Of a stretch of DNA of 64,000 bases, positions 13,183-24,142 are shown piece after piece (within the stretch, counting starts at the first letter, position 1; each line of letters opens with the position of its first letter). The stretch covers positions 26,412,001 to 26,476,000 of the forward strand of contig OY987267.1 in NCBI GenBank assembly GCA_963920665.1, in the 5' to 3' direction. Below the pieces are notes generated by a model. It ran no database searches. It worked only from the letters and a program-made list of their open reading frames with translations, and was not told the DNA's origin. The DNA is from Straminergon stramineum. Lineage: Eukaryota; Streptophyta; Bryopsida; Hypnales; Calliergonaceae. A program made the position numbers and the translations under genes.

Positions 13183-16100
13183 ATGGGGCGGGAGTATAGA
13201 TGCGGCGTGCGAGGACAAAATGTCCAATGGGTGGAGCGTTGCCCGTTCCTGCCCAACATGGGGACCAACACCAGCTTCGCCTTCTCCAAGATGAAGTTCC
13301 CTGTTCCTGTCCCTGTAAGTTTGCGTGACTGTGCTCTCTCGTTTGTTTTATAATGGAGCAACAATCTCAATTAAAGTGTGTTTCATGCACCTATGGTATT
13401 ATGTGAGTTAGGATTTAGGGTGTAGGGCTCAGAGCGTATTGATAAGCAGGTTTCATTCCACTGGGGAAATTTATTAAATGTTTTATAAATTGCAGAAAGT
13501 TCCAGAGGAGCGTTTCTGGGTGAATCCGAAGTCTTCATTATTGAGCGAAGCACCTCATAAGGATTTGATGCACAACCAATCTCGAGGCCAGGCCTACCGA
13601 TGGTACTATACTTCGTTTGTATTGTGAAAATGTCATTCATCCCTAGCTTACGATGTCACCAGGCAAAGCAATTATTGTTTGCTATTTCTTTGTTCACTCA
13701 TAGTTTACTTAGTTTAAGAAAACAATATTTTTATTTTAATTAGAGATGTATGGATGAAACAGGTGGTTCAGCAGCAGCGGAATTGCAAACTTGAATGGAC
13801 GAACAAAAGTTGACAAGTTATTTCTTCATACTTACAAGGATGAGAAGGCGGTGGTTAAAAAGGATAGAGCAACGAATGTGCTGCAGTATCTAGAGCAACA
13901 AGGTGCACTGGTGAACTACTCTGATTACTTGAAAATGCTGAAAAGTTGCATTGAGGTTAAAGACTTGGTGACAGGCAGGTTGGTGCATACGCATATTCTC
14001 CAACATCGCATGCCGCCAGACCAATACACTGCCAATGCATTGATTAACATGTACATACATTGTGGAAGTTTGGAAGAAGCACGGCAGGCGTTTGACCATT
14101 TGGAAAGATCCGTCCATTCTTGCAATGCCATGCTTACAGGTTATGCTCGGGATGGCCATGTGGAGAAGGCCTTTAATTTACTAGGTCAGATTCACCAAGA
14201 GGGCCTTATTCCAGATAGAACTACTTTCTTGAGTTTCCTAAATGCTTGCAAAACTCCAGGCGCCTTGGAGTGGGGCAGAGAAGTTCATATCCAAGCTACG
14301 AAAGCTGGACTTCTCTCTGACGTCAGAGTGGGCCATTGTTTAATCAACATGTATGCAAAGTGTGGCAGTATTCTGGAAGCGCGGAACGTTTTCGATCGGA
14401 TGGAGAGAAAGACGGTTGTTTCCTGGACCATGATGATTGGGGTTTATGCTGAAAGTGGCCATAGTCATGCTGCTTTTGATATGTTTCAGAGAATGCAGCG
14501 AGAAGGTATAGAGCCGAACCAGATTACATACATGAGCGTATTGAATGCCTTCTCGACCCCCGGAGCCTTCGAGTGGGGCAAGGCAGTTCATGCTCACATA
14601 GTCCATGCTGGATACGAATCTAACACGGCAATTGGAACGGCCCTGGTGAAGATGTATTCCAAGTGCGGCAGCTACAAGGATTGTCGCCAAGTTTTTGAAA
14701 AGATCGTTAATCGGGATCTTATTGCCTGGAACACAATGATTGGAGGACTTGCGGCAGGCGGCAGGTGGGAAGAGGCCTCTGAATTTTATCACCAGATGCA
14801 GCGGGTAGGCATAATGCCAAACAAGGTTACGTATTTGAGTATCATAAATACTTGCGTCAATTCAGCAGCTCTGCAGTGGGGTAAGGAAATTCATTCTCGT
14901 GTATTGAAAGCTGGTTTTATATCTGATTTAAGTGTAGCGAATGCCCTTATTAGCATGTATGCTAGATGCGGAAGCATCAAGGATGCTCGTCTTGTTTTTG
15001 ACAAAATGGTGAGAAGAGATGTCATTTCATGGACTGCAATGATTGGAGGCCTTGCCAAGAGCGGTCTTAGTACAGGAGCCTGGACTGTTTTTCAAGAGAT
15101 GCAAGAAGCAGGTGTGGAACCAAACAGGGTGACTTATATGAGCATCTTGAATGCCTGTTCCAGTCCAGCAGATTTGGACTGGGGGAGGAGAATCCATCGA
15201 CAAGTCATGGAAGCTGGACTGGCCGCTGATACTCAGGTGGGAAATACTCTTGTGAACATGTATTCTACGTGTGGCAGTGTCATGGACGCCCGTCAAGTTT
15301 TTGACAGAATGAGCAAGCGAGATGTTGTTGCGTTCAATGCTATGATTGGCGGATATGCTGCGCATGGTCTTGGTAAAGAGGCCTTGAAATTATTCAATAG
15401 AATGGAGGAAGAAGACCTGAAGCCTGACAAGGTTACGTATATGAACATGCTGAATGCATGTTCCAACGCGGGATCTTTAGTATGGGCTAGAGAGATCCAT
15501 ACGCTAGCTGTGAAGGATGGCTTGTTATCAGATATCAGTGTTGGGAATGCCCTAGTGAGTACCTATGCCAAGTGTGGAAGCTTCAGGGATGCGCAACGTG
15601 TTTTCGAGCAAATGAGCAAGCGCAATGTCATCTCATGGAACGCAATCATAGGCGGGCTTGCACAGCATGGGAGAGGGCACGAGGCGCTGCTACTGTTTGC
15701 GAAAATGAAACAGGAAGGGTTCAAGCCAGACACGGTGACTTTCGTCAGCGTCCTCTCAGCGTGCAGCCATGCGGGCCTCTTGGAAGAAGGGCGCGAATTT
15801 TTTTCGTGCATGACTCAAGACTTCGGCATCGCACCAACAATTGAGCACTACGGGTCCATGGTGGATCTCCTGGGCCGTGCTGGGCAAGTCGATGAAGCAG
15901 AAGCGCTAATCAAGAGTATGCCACTGCAAGCCAACACGAAGATTCTGGGAGCCTTGCTTGGTGCTTGTAGAATTCACGGAAACATTCTCGTGGCCGAGTG
16001 GGCGGCCGAAAGCAGTCTGAAGCTGGATCCCGACAATGCAGCCGTGTACGTGTTGCTGGCACACATGTATGCAGCCGCAGGGATGTGGGAGTCGGCAACG

Positions 16101-16550
16101 AAGATGAGGAGATTGATGGAGCAGAGAGGCATCACCAAGGAACCTGGGCGAAGTTGGATCGAAGTGGAAGGGAAATTACATCACTTCGTGGCGGGAGATC
16201 GGTCCCATTCTCAGGCAGAGGACATTTACGCGGAGCTGGACCGGTTGACCCTGCAGATGAGGAGGGACGGGTATGCGCCGGACACGCAGTTGGTGCTGCA
16301 CGACGTGGAGGAGAAAGAAAAGGAAATGGTTGTGTGCCACCATAGTGAGAAGCTGGCCATTGCGTATGGGTTGATCAGCACGCCCCCGGGATCCCTCATC
16401 AGGATTTTCAAAAACCTTCGTGTTTGTGCTGACTGCCATTCTGCCACCAAGTTCATTACTCGCATTGTTGGGCGTGAGATCGTGACCAGGGATGCCACCC
16501 GATTTCATCATTTTCGAGATGGAGTCTGCTCTTGTGGAGACTACTGGTAA
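13183..16550 (+). CDS. PLS-class DYW pentatricopeptide repeat protein (RNA editing factor)
   Basis: An organelle C-to-U RNA editing factor of the DYW class: PPR repeats bind the transcript and the C-terminal deaminase-like domain edits it. My model joins exons 13183-13314, 13496-13602 and 13763-16550 (GT-AG, phases 0 and 2) into 1008 codons. An in-frame stop at 13755-13757 lies in the intron, so the large exon needs upstream exons for its ATG. From about residue 130 to 775 there are P-L-S triplets about 101 residues apart, with signatures such as NALINMY, CGSxxDARxVFDxM and WNAMIGG. Then come the E and E+ regions and the DYW domain: GRSWIEVEGKLHHF, the zinc/catalytic HSEKLAIAYGL and CADCHSATKFI, and the terminal CGDYW. 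All catalytic marks are present, so it should be active. The N-terminal exons and the organelle it enters are less certain. It resembles the small set of moss DYW-PPRs, but I cannot name the orthologue. Confidence 0.93.
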
Positions 16551-17222
16551 CTTTATTTCTTTTGTAATCCCTGTTGCCAGTTGCATTGATTTTTTTTCAG
16601 TTACTCCCTCATGGCACTCAGCTCTATTGTGACTCCAGTTTAGATTATCACACCGCACTCCCCTTCATTCATCTTTGTTTTCTTCCTCAACCCCGAACTG
16701 GTTACCTTCCTTTTGGGGGCAGCAGTTTCTCTAACTGCTGATGCGGTCCTTCCCCTTGAGGTAGAAGTGCCTAAAAGCCTGGTGCCGTCAGACTTTGGAA
16801 ATCACCTAATTGGGTCAGAGAATAGGCGCAATTTGGATGTGGCAGCAGGTGGTTTGGTATTGAGCAGAGCATGGTTACGGAGCTGACTGTTTAAATGCAA
16901 TGATGAGGTTTAGAAATGGAGGCTTGGTTGAACACTAAAGTGGATCCCTAAGAGAGCTGGCATCCACCAGGTGGATAATGAATGTTTTCAAGAGCTCACT
17001 TTTTGTGGGAAGCTGCAAGAAATGAATGAAATTCATCCAAGTATATTGAAAAAGCAATTTTTGTCTACTCTACAACAATGTGACTTGTGTGATCAATCAA
17101 TGCTTCATAATTATTGTGGAAGGCTTTGAATGAGCTCATGTAGGGATGGGAAGAAAAAGGAAAGAGAAATGTGAAAATTGGAAGGTATGTCTAGTTCTTT
17201 CATGAGTCATAATTTGTTTTGC
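16551..17222. other. 3' flank of the PPR gene
   Basis: Presumed 3' UTR followed by intergenic DNA. Composition changes from moderately GC to AT-rich at about 16.9-17.1 kb. No clear polyadenylation signal or second gene was recognised. Confidence 0.4.
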
Positions 17223-17812
17223 TTAACCCTTAATCCCTAAAGTCCCAATGTCCCTATGAGGGACAAAATGAATTTTGGGTAGGTTCCTCTGAGCTCAGTT
17301 TTTAGTGAATTTTTTTGAAACCTTTCTTAAGATAAAATATTTATTAGCTTTTTGGGAATATAATTTTTACTCCAATCAATGCTCGGGAGTAAAAGTTATG
17401 CCACAATAACCTCAAAATGGGGGAGAGCAGGGAGCAAAAAAAATTGGTAAAAAGTTGAAATATTTTTTTTGATTATTTTATTCTCATAAATTATATTATT
17501 GTCTAAATGTGAAGCTTTGATTCATCCCATTTGGATTAGTGATGTAAAAGACATAGAGTTTCTTGTTTAGCAGGCAATTAGAGCATCTTCAAAAAAAAAC
17601 TTTTTCTTTGACTTTGAATGCTAATATCTTTCAATCCATATAGTCAAACATCATGAAATTTTCACTACATGATCCAAGAAAATTTGGGTACAAGATCCCA
17701 TGGTTAGATTCTAAAAAAAGAATTTTTTTTTTATTCCTTAGATGAATGCAATAGAAGTAGTAGTTTTGAGTGGTTTTTGACATAAAAATGGCCTTGGGAC
17801 TTTAGGGGTTAA
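17223..17812 (-). mobile_element. TTAA-flanked element B (590 bp)
   Basis: Starts TTAACCCTTAATCCCTAAAG and ends GGGACTTTAGGGGTTAA. Read on the minus strand, its interior lines up with the element at 19460-20398: a GGATCTTGTA-type block, then a GAAATTT block, then GGATTGAAAGATAT. It is therefore an inverted copy of the same family. No coding capacity. Confidence 0.7.
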
Positions 17813-18530
17813 ATGCCTAAGGCTTTTTCTTCATCAAAAATTGCTCAAAATTGTCATTTCTAGATCAAAAAGTACATACTTTTAACTTTTTGTTTTTGCA
17901 AATTTAATTGTAGGATCTTGAAATAGACTAGCTTAAAAATGTGTGGAAGAAACTTTGGAAACTTTGATCACATAGATTGCAAGATATTTGAGTTCAAAAC
18001 AAAGAAAAGATAGTCTTTGGGCAATATTACAAACTACCAGTAGTCTTTGAACCTTCTTAACTGAAAATTCTTGCATTTAAGATTTTGACTTATAAAAAAT
18101 TATATCATAAAATTTTGAGTTGAGAGTCTAAGAAAAATAAATTTGAAAATAAAACATACAATTTTTATTCTTTAGAAAACTAGTGCAATAGCAAAAAAAA
18201 ATTAAATTGTTAATAGTTCTATAATGGAATTGAATCACACTAAAAACAATAGTTAGATTGTTCTAACAATCAAACTCAACCTTGAGCATCTTTTTATTTT
18301 ATTGAAAATTGTGAAAACTTACTTAAAAATGAATTCATTATGTTAAATTTTTAAAAAGGTGCTACATTTGTTTGGAAAAAAGATACTTCATATTGTCCCA
18401 CCACTTATCCAAATAGAATGAACCAAAACTTTCCATGCATACAAAAATATTATGAATTAAAAACAATTCAAATTCTTATTTCAAATATTTGTGTTTTTTT
18501 TTTGCTACCCTCCACTTTGACTTTTGCTCA
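17809..18530 (+). mobile_element. Truncated TTAA-family fragment C
   Basis: Begins at the TTAA that closes element B but lacks the CCCC terminus (TTAAATGCCTAAGG). The interior parallels 19460-20200: AAATTGTCATTTCTAG, then TAGGATCTTG, then ACATAGATTGCAAGATATTTG, then GGAATTGAA. Similarity fades at about 18.5 kb and no right terminus was found. Confidence 0.55.
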
Positions 18531-19459
18531 CATGTACCATTTCTAGTCATACCTTTGCAATCAAAATTTTGTAGCTGAACTCCATCTCTCCTTTTTTTCC
18601 TTTATTTTTGAGGTCACTCATTCCTTGTTGAAAGTGTGGACCACCTATTCTCACATCTCAAAACATATACTCTCGCCTCCTTTGTTTGTCATGTTTTAGT
18701 ACTAAAATCAATCTTGCCATGATTTCTAGTCCTACCTCTGGAGTCAAAATCTTGCAACTCATTTCCTTTTCTCATTCTTTTTAATTGTTGAGGTCATTTA
18801 GGGTGCCTTGGTCTTGCAAGCATGGACATCCTAAAGACCACCTTGCAAAAACCAAAAAGCTAACTGTACCAAAAATGGAACACTCCTAAAAACTAGCCCC
18901 TATTTTTGAAGGGAAAATCAATAGGAAGGATACCCAAAACAATGCACATTACAAGGACCATTTTTACATTTCCGCCTTTGCAGCTTTCCAAGTTCAAAGC
19001 TCCGGAACTTTGGAATTACCTTGTATTGCTAACATCTTTTCTCTTTAACCCTTAAACGTCGACATAGACGTTTTGCGTCCAATGGATGACTTCACAATTG
19101 ACTGTAGAAAAAGAGAATGCACTTATTGGTCCAATAATTGGAGCAATTTTGTTGACTACCTTGGTCATAGAGGCAACGTCCTTTAAGAATTTAAGGTCTA
19201 CAAGCTCTCATGACTTGTTTTTCTACAGGCTTCAACGTTGCAGTGAGCTTTTGAACCTTGGGGCTTCCTAATGTTGCATTTTTTAAATTTTATCTTATTT
19301 CAAGTGGCTCCATGGTAGCTCGTTTCTGCAGGCGTCCATTCTCTCTTAACCTACCTTCAATTCTTTTTCATTCCAGAGCTCATCTACAAGGTATGTTACT
19401 TCTCTACTCTTAGTTTTTGTCTTTTTTGAAGTTGCACATTCAGCCACTCATTCACATTA
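18531..19459. other. Intergenic DNA with one isolated TTAA-type end
   Basis: No gene recognised. TTAACCCTTAAACGTCGAC at 19045 looks like a left terminus of the TTAA family, but I cannot find its partner before the next element. A 61-codon plus-strand frame at 19086-19271 shows no resemblance to a known family. Confidence 0.4.
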
Positions 19460-20398
19460 TTAACCCCTAAAGTCCTAAGGTTTTTTTTCCATCAAAGATC
19501 ATTCAAAACTGTCATTTCTATTGCAAAAAGCAAAAAGCTTTAAAAATTATTATTTTTGCATATCTAATTGTAGGATCTTGTACTAGACTAGTATAAGAAT
19601 GTAGGGGAGAAATTTCAAAAACTTTGACCGCATAGACTAAAAGATATTTGCATTTAAAGTGAAAAAAACAAGTGTTTTTGCACATTGCTCGATCATATTT
19701 TTTGGCTTTAAATCTTCTTAACTTTAAATTTTTGCAATACTGATCACTGTTTTTTATTTTATAATTTTTTATTTAGAAGAATTTAGTTGAGAATTTAGGA
19801 AAAAAAATTCAACAAAAAAACATTTAATTTTCACTTGTTAAAAAATTGTTAAGTAGAAGTAGGTTCAATATTGAAGGGAAAACTCGAACGTTAATACCTC
19901 TAAGATGGAATTGAAACACAATAATCCCTATCGTGAGATTGTTCTAGCAAACTAACTTAACCCTATTTAACAATTGTTTTTGAAAAAATGTAAAAATTGA
20001 TTTCAAAAATGAATTCTATAAGTATTTTTTTCTAATTGATGCTTAGATTGCGTAGAAAACAAGATTGTCCATAACTTTCATATTGGTAGTCCAAATATAA
20101 TGATTCAAAGCTTCACATGTAGACAAAGAATAAATTTGAGAAAGAAATTAGAAATTTGAGAAATTTAATTTTCTGTAATTTTTTTGAGGTTGCCCCTAAA
20201 GCTGTGTTTTGGACTTAGGGTGACATAACTTTTGCTCATGGGCAATGATTGAAATAAAAGTTATATTCCTAGAAAGCTCATCTGAGTACCCATCTTGAAA
20301 AAAAAGTTTCAAAAAATCATGTCAAAAATATAAGATCATTCAAGCCTACCTAAAATCCCAAGAGTCCTCCTCATGGACTTTGGGACTTTAGGGATTAA
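19460..20398 (+). mobile_element. TTAA-flanked element D (939 bp), best reference copy
   Basis: Left end TTAACCCCTAAAGTCCTAAG, right end GGGACTTTAGGGATTAA, forming imperfect terminal inverted repeats of at least 17 bases inside TTAA. Bases beyond the TTAA differ on the two sides, so a target duplication would be limited to TTAA. Interior marks shared with other copies are AAACTGTCATTTCTA, GTAGGATCTTGTA, CTAGACTAGTATAAGAATG and a GGAATTGAAACACA block. No open frame of useful size. Confidence 0.75.
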
Positions 20399-21632
20399 TT
20401 GCTCTCCCTTGCACTATGCTATAGATTTTTTGAATAAAAAATAGACATTGTAATAAGTTCACTTTTACCATCATCCTAACCCCTATTGAGTGGCTCTATT
20501 CACCACATTAGTTGAGGAATGCACTCTGAAAGGGTACGTTTGTTAGGATAGATAGTTGTAGACAAAGTTTTAGGGTGTTTGGATTAGAGGATATTGCTAC
20601 GAGCCCCCAATTCATCACTTGGAACTCAAATTTTCTTTTCTTTTGATTTTACATTGTATTGTTGTATTTCTTTAGTTCAAAATCCCTTAAAAGAGTGTTA
20701 AACCATATAGGTAAAGTACATATCAATGTAGTATTTTATCCATAGAAGCTTGGAGTTTTAAAAAAGCTTCATTTTCTTTCTTGGAGATAGATCAAAAATC
20801 TTTAATTAGCAAAGACTCTAAATTAATAGAATACCTTGTAAAATACCTTTTCAAATTGTAACCAACGCCCAAACCTATAAGTGTATGTGACAATTTTTTC
20901 GAAAATAAAATCTCATAGGTATAAACCTCCTTTAGTTTTAGATATACTTCTAAAGGATACAAACCTAAATTACTAGTCATTTCAAAATTATAGTGGAGTT
21001 GAATTGTTTGCTTAATTTGTAATTAAAGAATAAAAAGTGCCACAAAGAAAAGAGCATTAGGGATGGACTATGGGAAACTCCATTTGCTAACTCTTCAATC
21101 CTCAAGTGATGCTTTTGTCAAATACAACATTTTTTGTTTGCTCACTTGATGCTTATGAATTTGTATCATTGTCTCCACCATGACAATACTTTGAGCACAT
21201 TTGCCAAATCCATTGGGGGGTTTTGTACCTAAAACCAAGGTTCAATGCCTACAACTTTCAAGAGCTTCTCTACATAGGAGCGACCTATCATTGTTAGCTT
21301 AAACTCAAACTTTTTATTGCAAAGTTGTTTATTCAAAGTGTAATTGTATCACTAAGATTAATTCTATATTGAAACTCACTTAAGAAACATATTAAATCAA
21401 AACCAAGTGCCTCTCATTTGCTTTTGAAATCTACAGCTAATTGGCCTAGACTAGATTTAATATAAAGATGACAGTTTGAATTTATCAATGCAAACACAAG
21501 TTAGAGAAATCTAACATTGTAGAGTGAATGAGCATCAATTGAATGTAGGCACCATTTCAAACTCTAATCAAAACTCTAACAATTCCTTTGTACAAGGTCT
21601 AGAAAACATCAAGCTCCAATGTCATTGTGCTT
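20399..21632. other. AT-rich intergenic DNA, no gene seen
   Basis: Short open frames only, with low-complexity translations. I see no bounded repeat or RNA gene. Confidence 0.4.
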
Positions 21633-22358
21633 CACTACTACATATAAGGCCTTTTTGCAATAACATAAACCAAAAACATTGCTAACAATACTAAATATCA
21701 TTTGAAAGTTTTACAAAAAAAACTTGATAAAAATATTGCTCAAAATGAGCCACATTTTGGAATATGCGTATGCAACACTTGTTCTCTCTTTTAGGAACAT
21801 TTGTTCCCAATATTTGATCTACTATTGGTTTAGTAGATATTTAATATTTCTCTTAATTTGGAACAATGAAAAATCAATTTTTATATATAATATTTATACA
21901 GTGGTTCAATATAAAACAATGGATTGTCAAAGTGCAAACTTTCACTTTGATTCTATATCTAGACTATATATATGATACATAGAATAATACAAATACAATA
22001 CCTTCAATATTGTATAATTAATGAATTATTTCATTTACAATATGATATATTATATGATGTACAATTCTTGTTTAATGTATAAATAAAGAATGTCATGTAG
22101 AAGACCATAAGAGAGACATGCCTATTATACTCCATGGGAGCCTCATTGAGGACAATACCTATGGGATAATGTCCTGAATAACAAATAAAGATGGAAGCAA
22201 TATTGGAAATATTAAAGCAATGTTTTGATACTTTAATGTTGCTATTCAACTCCAAATTATATTCTAAGAACAAACATTGCTAACTATTCCCTCCAATGTT
22301 GCTCATTGGAGAAAACATTGCTCAAAGATGTTGCAAAGTAGCCTCATATGTAATAGTG
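21633..22358. mobile_element. Non-autonomous CACTA-type (CMC) DNA transposon, 726 bp
   Basis: The left terminus CACTACTACATATAAGGC and the reverse complement of the right terminus CACTATTACATATGAGGC form inverted repeats that continue to TTTGCAA. The element is flanked on both sides by CTT, the 3-bp target duplication typical of this superfamily. Sub-terminal motifs of the type AACATTGCT recur in both orientations near both ends, another CACTA habit. The interior is AT-rich with no transposase. Confidence 0.75.
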
Positions 22359-24142
22359 CTTCTCCATTCTAGAATTGCAAGAATACCTAGGTTAGAGTGG
22401 TTTTTGCCATTTGTGGTCTTTGCAATGGGGTGAAGTACAATCTACAATAATTGATGATAGAACATGGAGTGAATATGGTCTTTTATAAATTGATGATAGA
22501 AGTTCTATTTAGAGTGGCCCCATGTTTGTAGGAGTAACACTATTTGAGAAGCAACACTAAGGGGCACTTTACAATACGTCCAAAGTTCGAGAGTCCATTG
22601 ATCTCTACCAATTAGATTTCAAAAAATAAAAAATTCAACCTCTTGACCCTTCACACTAGGGGAGGCACAGTCTAAAGTCTATTGCCCTCTAAATTGCCTA
22701 TGTGACAACCAAATGCCTACATGGCGATAAACTCTCAAATTAAGTTTGGGTCGGCCATAAATGGAGACCTAAACTATGATTGACATTCCATCAAATTTTT
22801 TTCATAAAAAAATCAGAAACTAACAAGATCTAAATACTTATTGAACTAACAAGGCTTTTTCGGTAGGATGTTCCTACTTTCTCAATGTCCTTTTTTCTTC
22901 TTTCTTCAAACTTGTTTTCTTATTCCTTCTTTCTTCTTTCTTAGTTGCCATTTGGGGTTTGAAACCTAGTACATTCAATGAACATACTTCCCTTCAACGA
23001 CCAATGCCACCTTATTCCATTTATACCTTTCATAGTCTTTGTTTGATTATGAGAGCATGTGGTATGATTGTTTTTCCAAGGTTGTGTTTTATTCTTTTCT
23101 CAAGTTTTTATCTTTTGCTTGTAGGAATTGACATATGGGTGAAGCTTCTTGAAAGCTTTAGAAATTGGATGGATTCATGTGGAGAGAAAACTCAAAAAAG
23201 AATAAAAGTCAAACAATGTGGATTTGGACTTTAAACTTGGCCTTCGGAGGCTTCACCCTATAACCACCCAAAAGCTTCAATTCCTATATTTTATTGCCTA
23301 TTTATTGCCCAATTCTTTGGACTCTCAACAAAGTTTGGTCACTTAATCCTATGGCCTCTCAACTTGGATGGCCATAGTTTGAAGTCTCTATATAGAATGA
23401 AGAGTGTAGATGTTCAGTGTACCTACCAGCAATTAATCTAGCTACGACTTTAAATTCAAATGTACTTCAACTAAATAGTATGATTACCTTCGGCCAACGA
23501 ACTTATAATTAAAAGAAGTTCAACGAACAATGGTTCCATCATACCTTGTACTAGAGAATCTGAAAAGATTAACAAAAATCAAATGGATTTCCAGGATGCG
23601 TGTCAATTCTCCCAGTCAAGGTCAAAATATAATTAATTCGAACTGCACACTCAGTGATGTTCGTAAGGGCACTAGCTGACTAGCTGCTGTCTGACTCGGC
23701 CGGCCTTGCTGCTGGAAAATTCGATGGAATGCCCAGCGGTTCAATGCAAGCACCTGACTCGATCATCAGTAAAGAATATATCTACATGTCATATATCATG
23801 TTCTCTGTATAGTACCCGGCCATCCCAGTAAGTTAATATATCTGCATACTAAGCCAATAATCCATGCAGGACGATCAACAGCGACGGAATGGAAGTGTTT
23901 CGTTCGGTGATATATTTCTTCATGATTGCATATTGCCGATCGATATAAATCGAGATCGAGAGGGCTGGTCGATACAAGTCCCACCTTGCACTTCAATGAG
24001 GGCCTGTAAGGCCGTTTGAGACGCGCACGTTCTGAGCGATCCAGTCCGGAAGAGGCCGAGAAGTAATTTGAAGTCCGTGAGTCCGAAATTAAGCTCCGCA
24101 GAGCCAGCGAGCGACGTGACTACTCCCATGCATCGATATCGA
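22359..24142. other. Intergenic DNA and 3' flank of the ERECTA-like gene
   Basis: AT-rich to about 23.5 kb, then more GC-balanced near the receptor kinase stop codon, where the 3' UTR should lie. No separate gene was recognised. Confidence 0.4.

Noticed and set aside
13890..16658. Antisense and other-frame open frames of up to 160 codons across the PPR gene
   Set aside because: Shadows of the repetitive PPR coding sequence with no independent similarity.
17227..17243. CCCTAAA strings at many sites, resembling plant telomere repeats
   Set aside because: Each is a single unit within TTAACCCCTAAAG and mirrored at the other end of the element. No tandem telomere array exists, so they are transposon ends.
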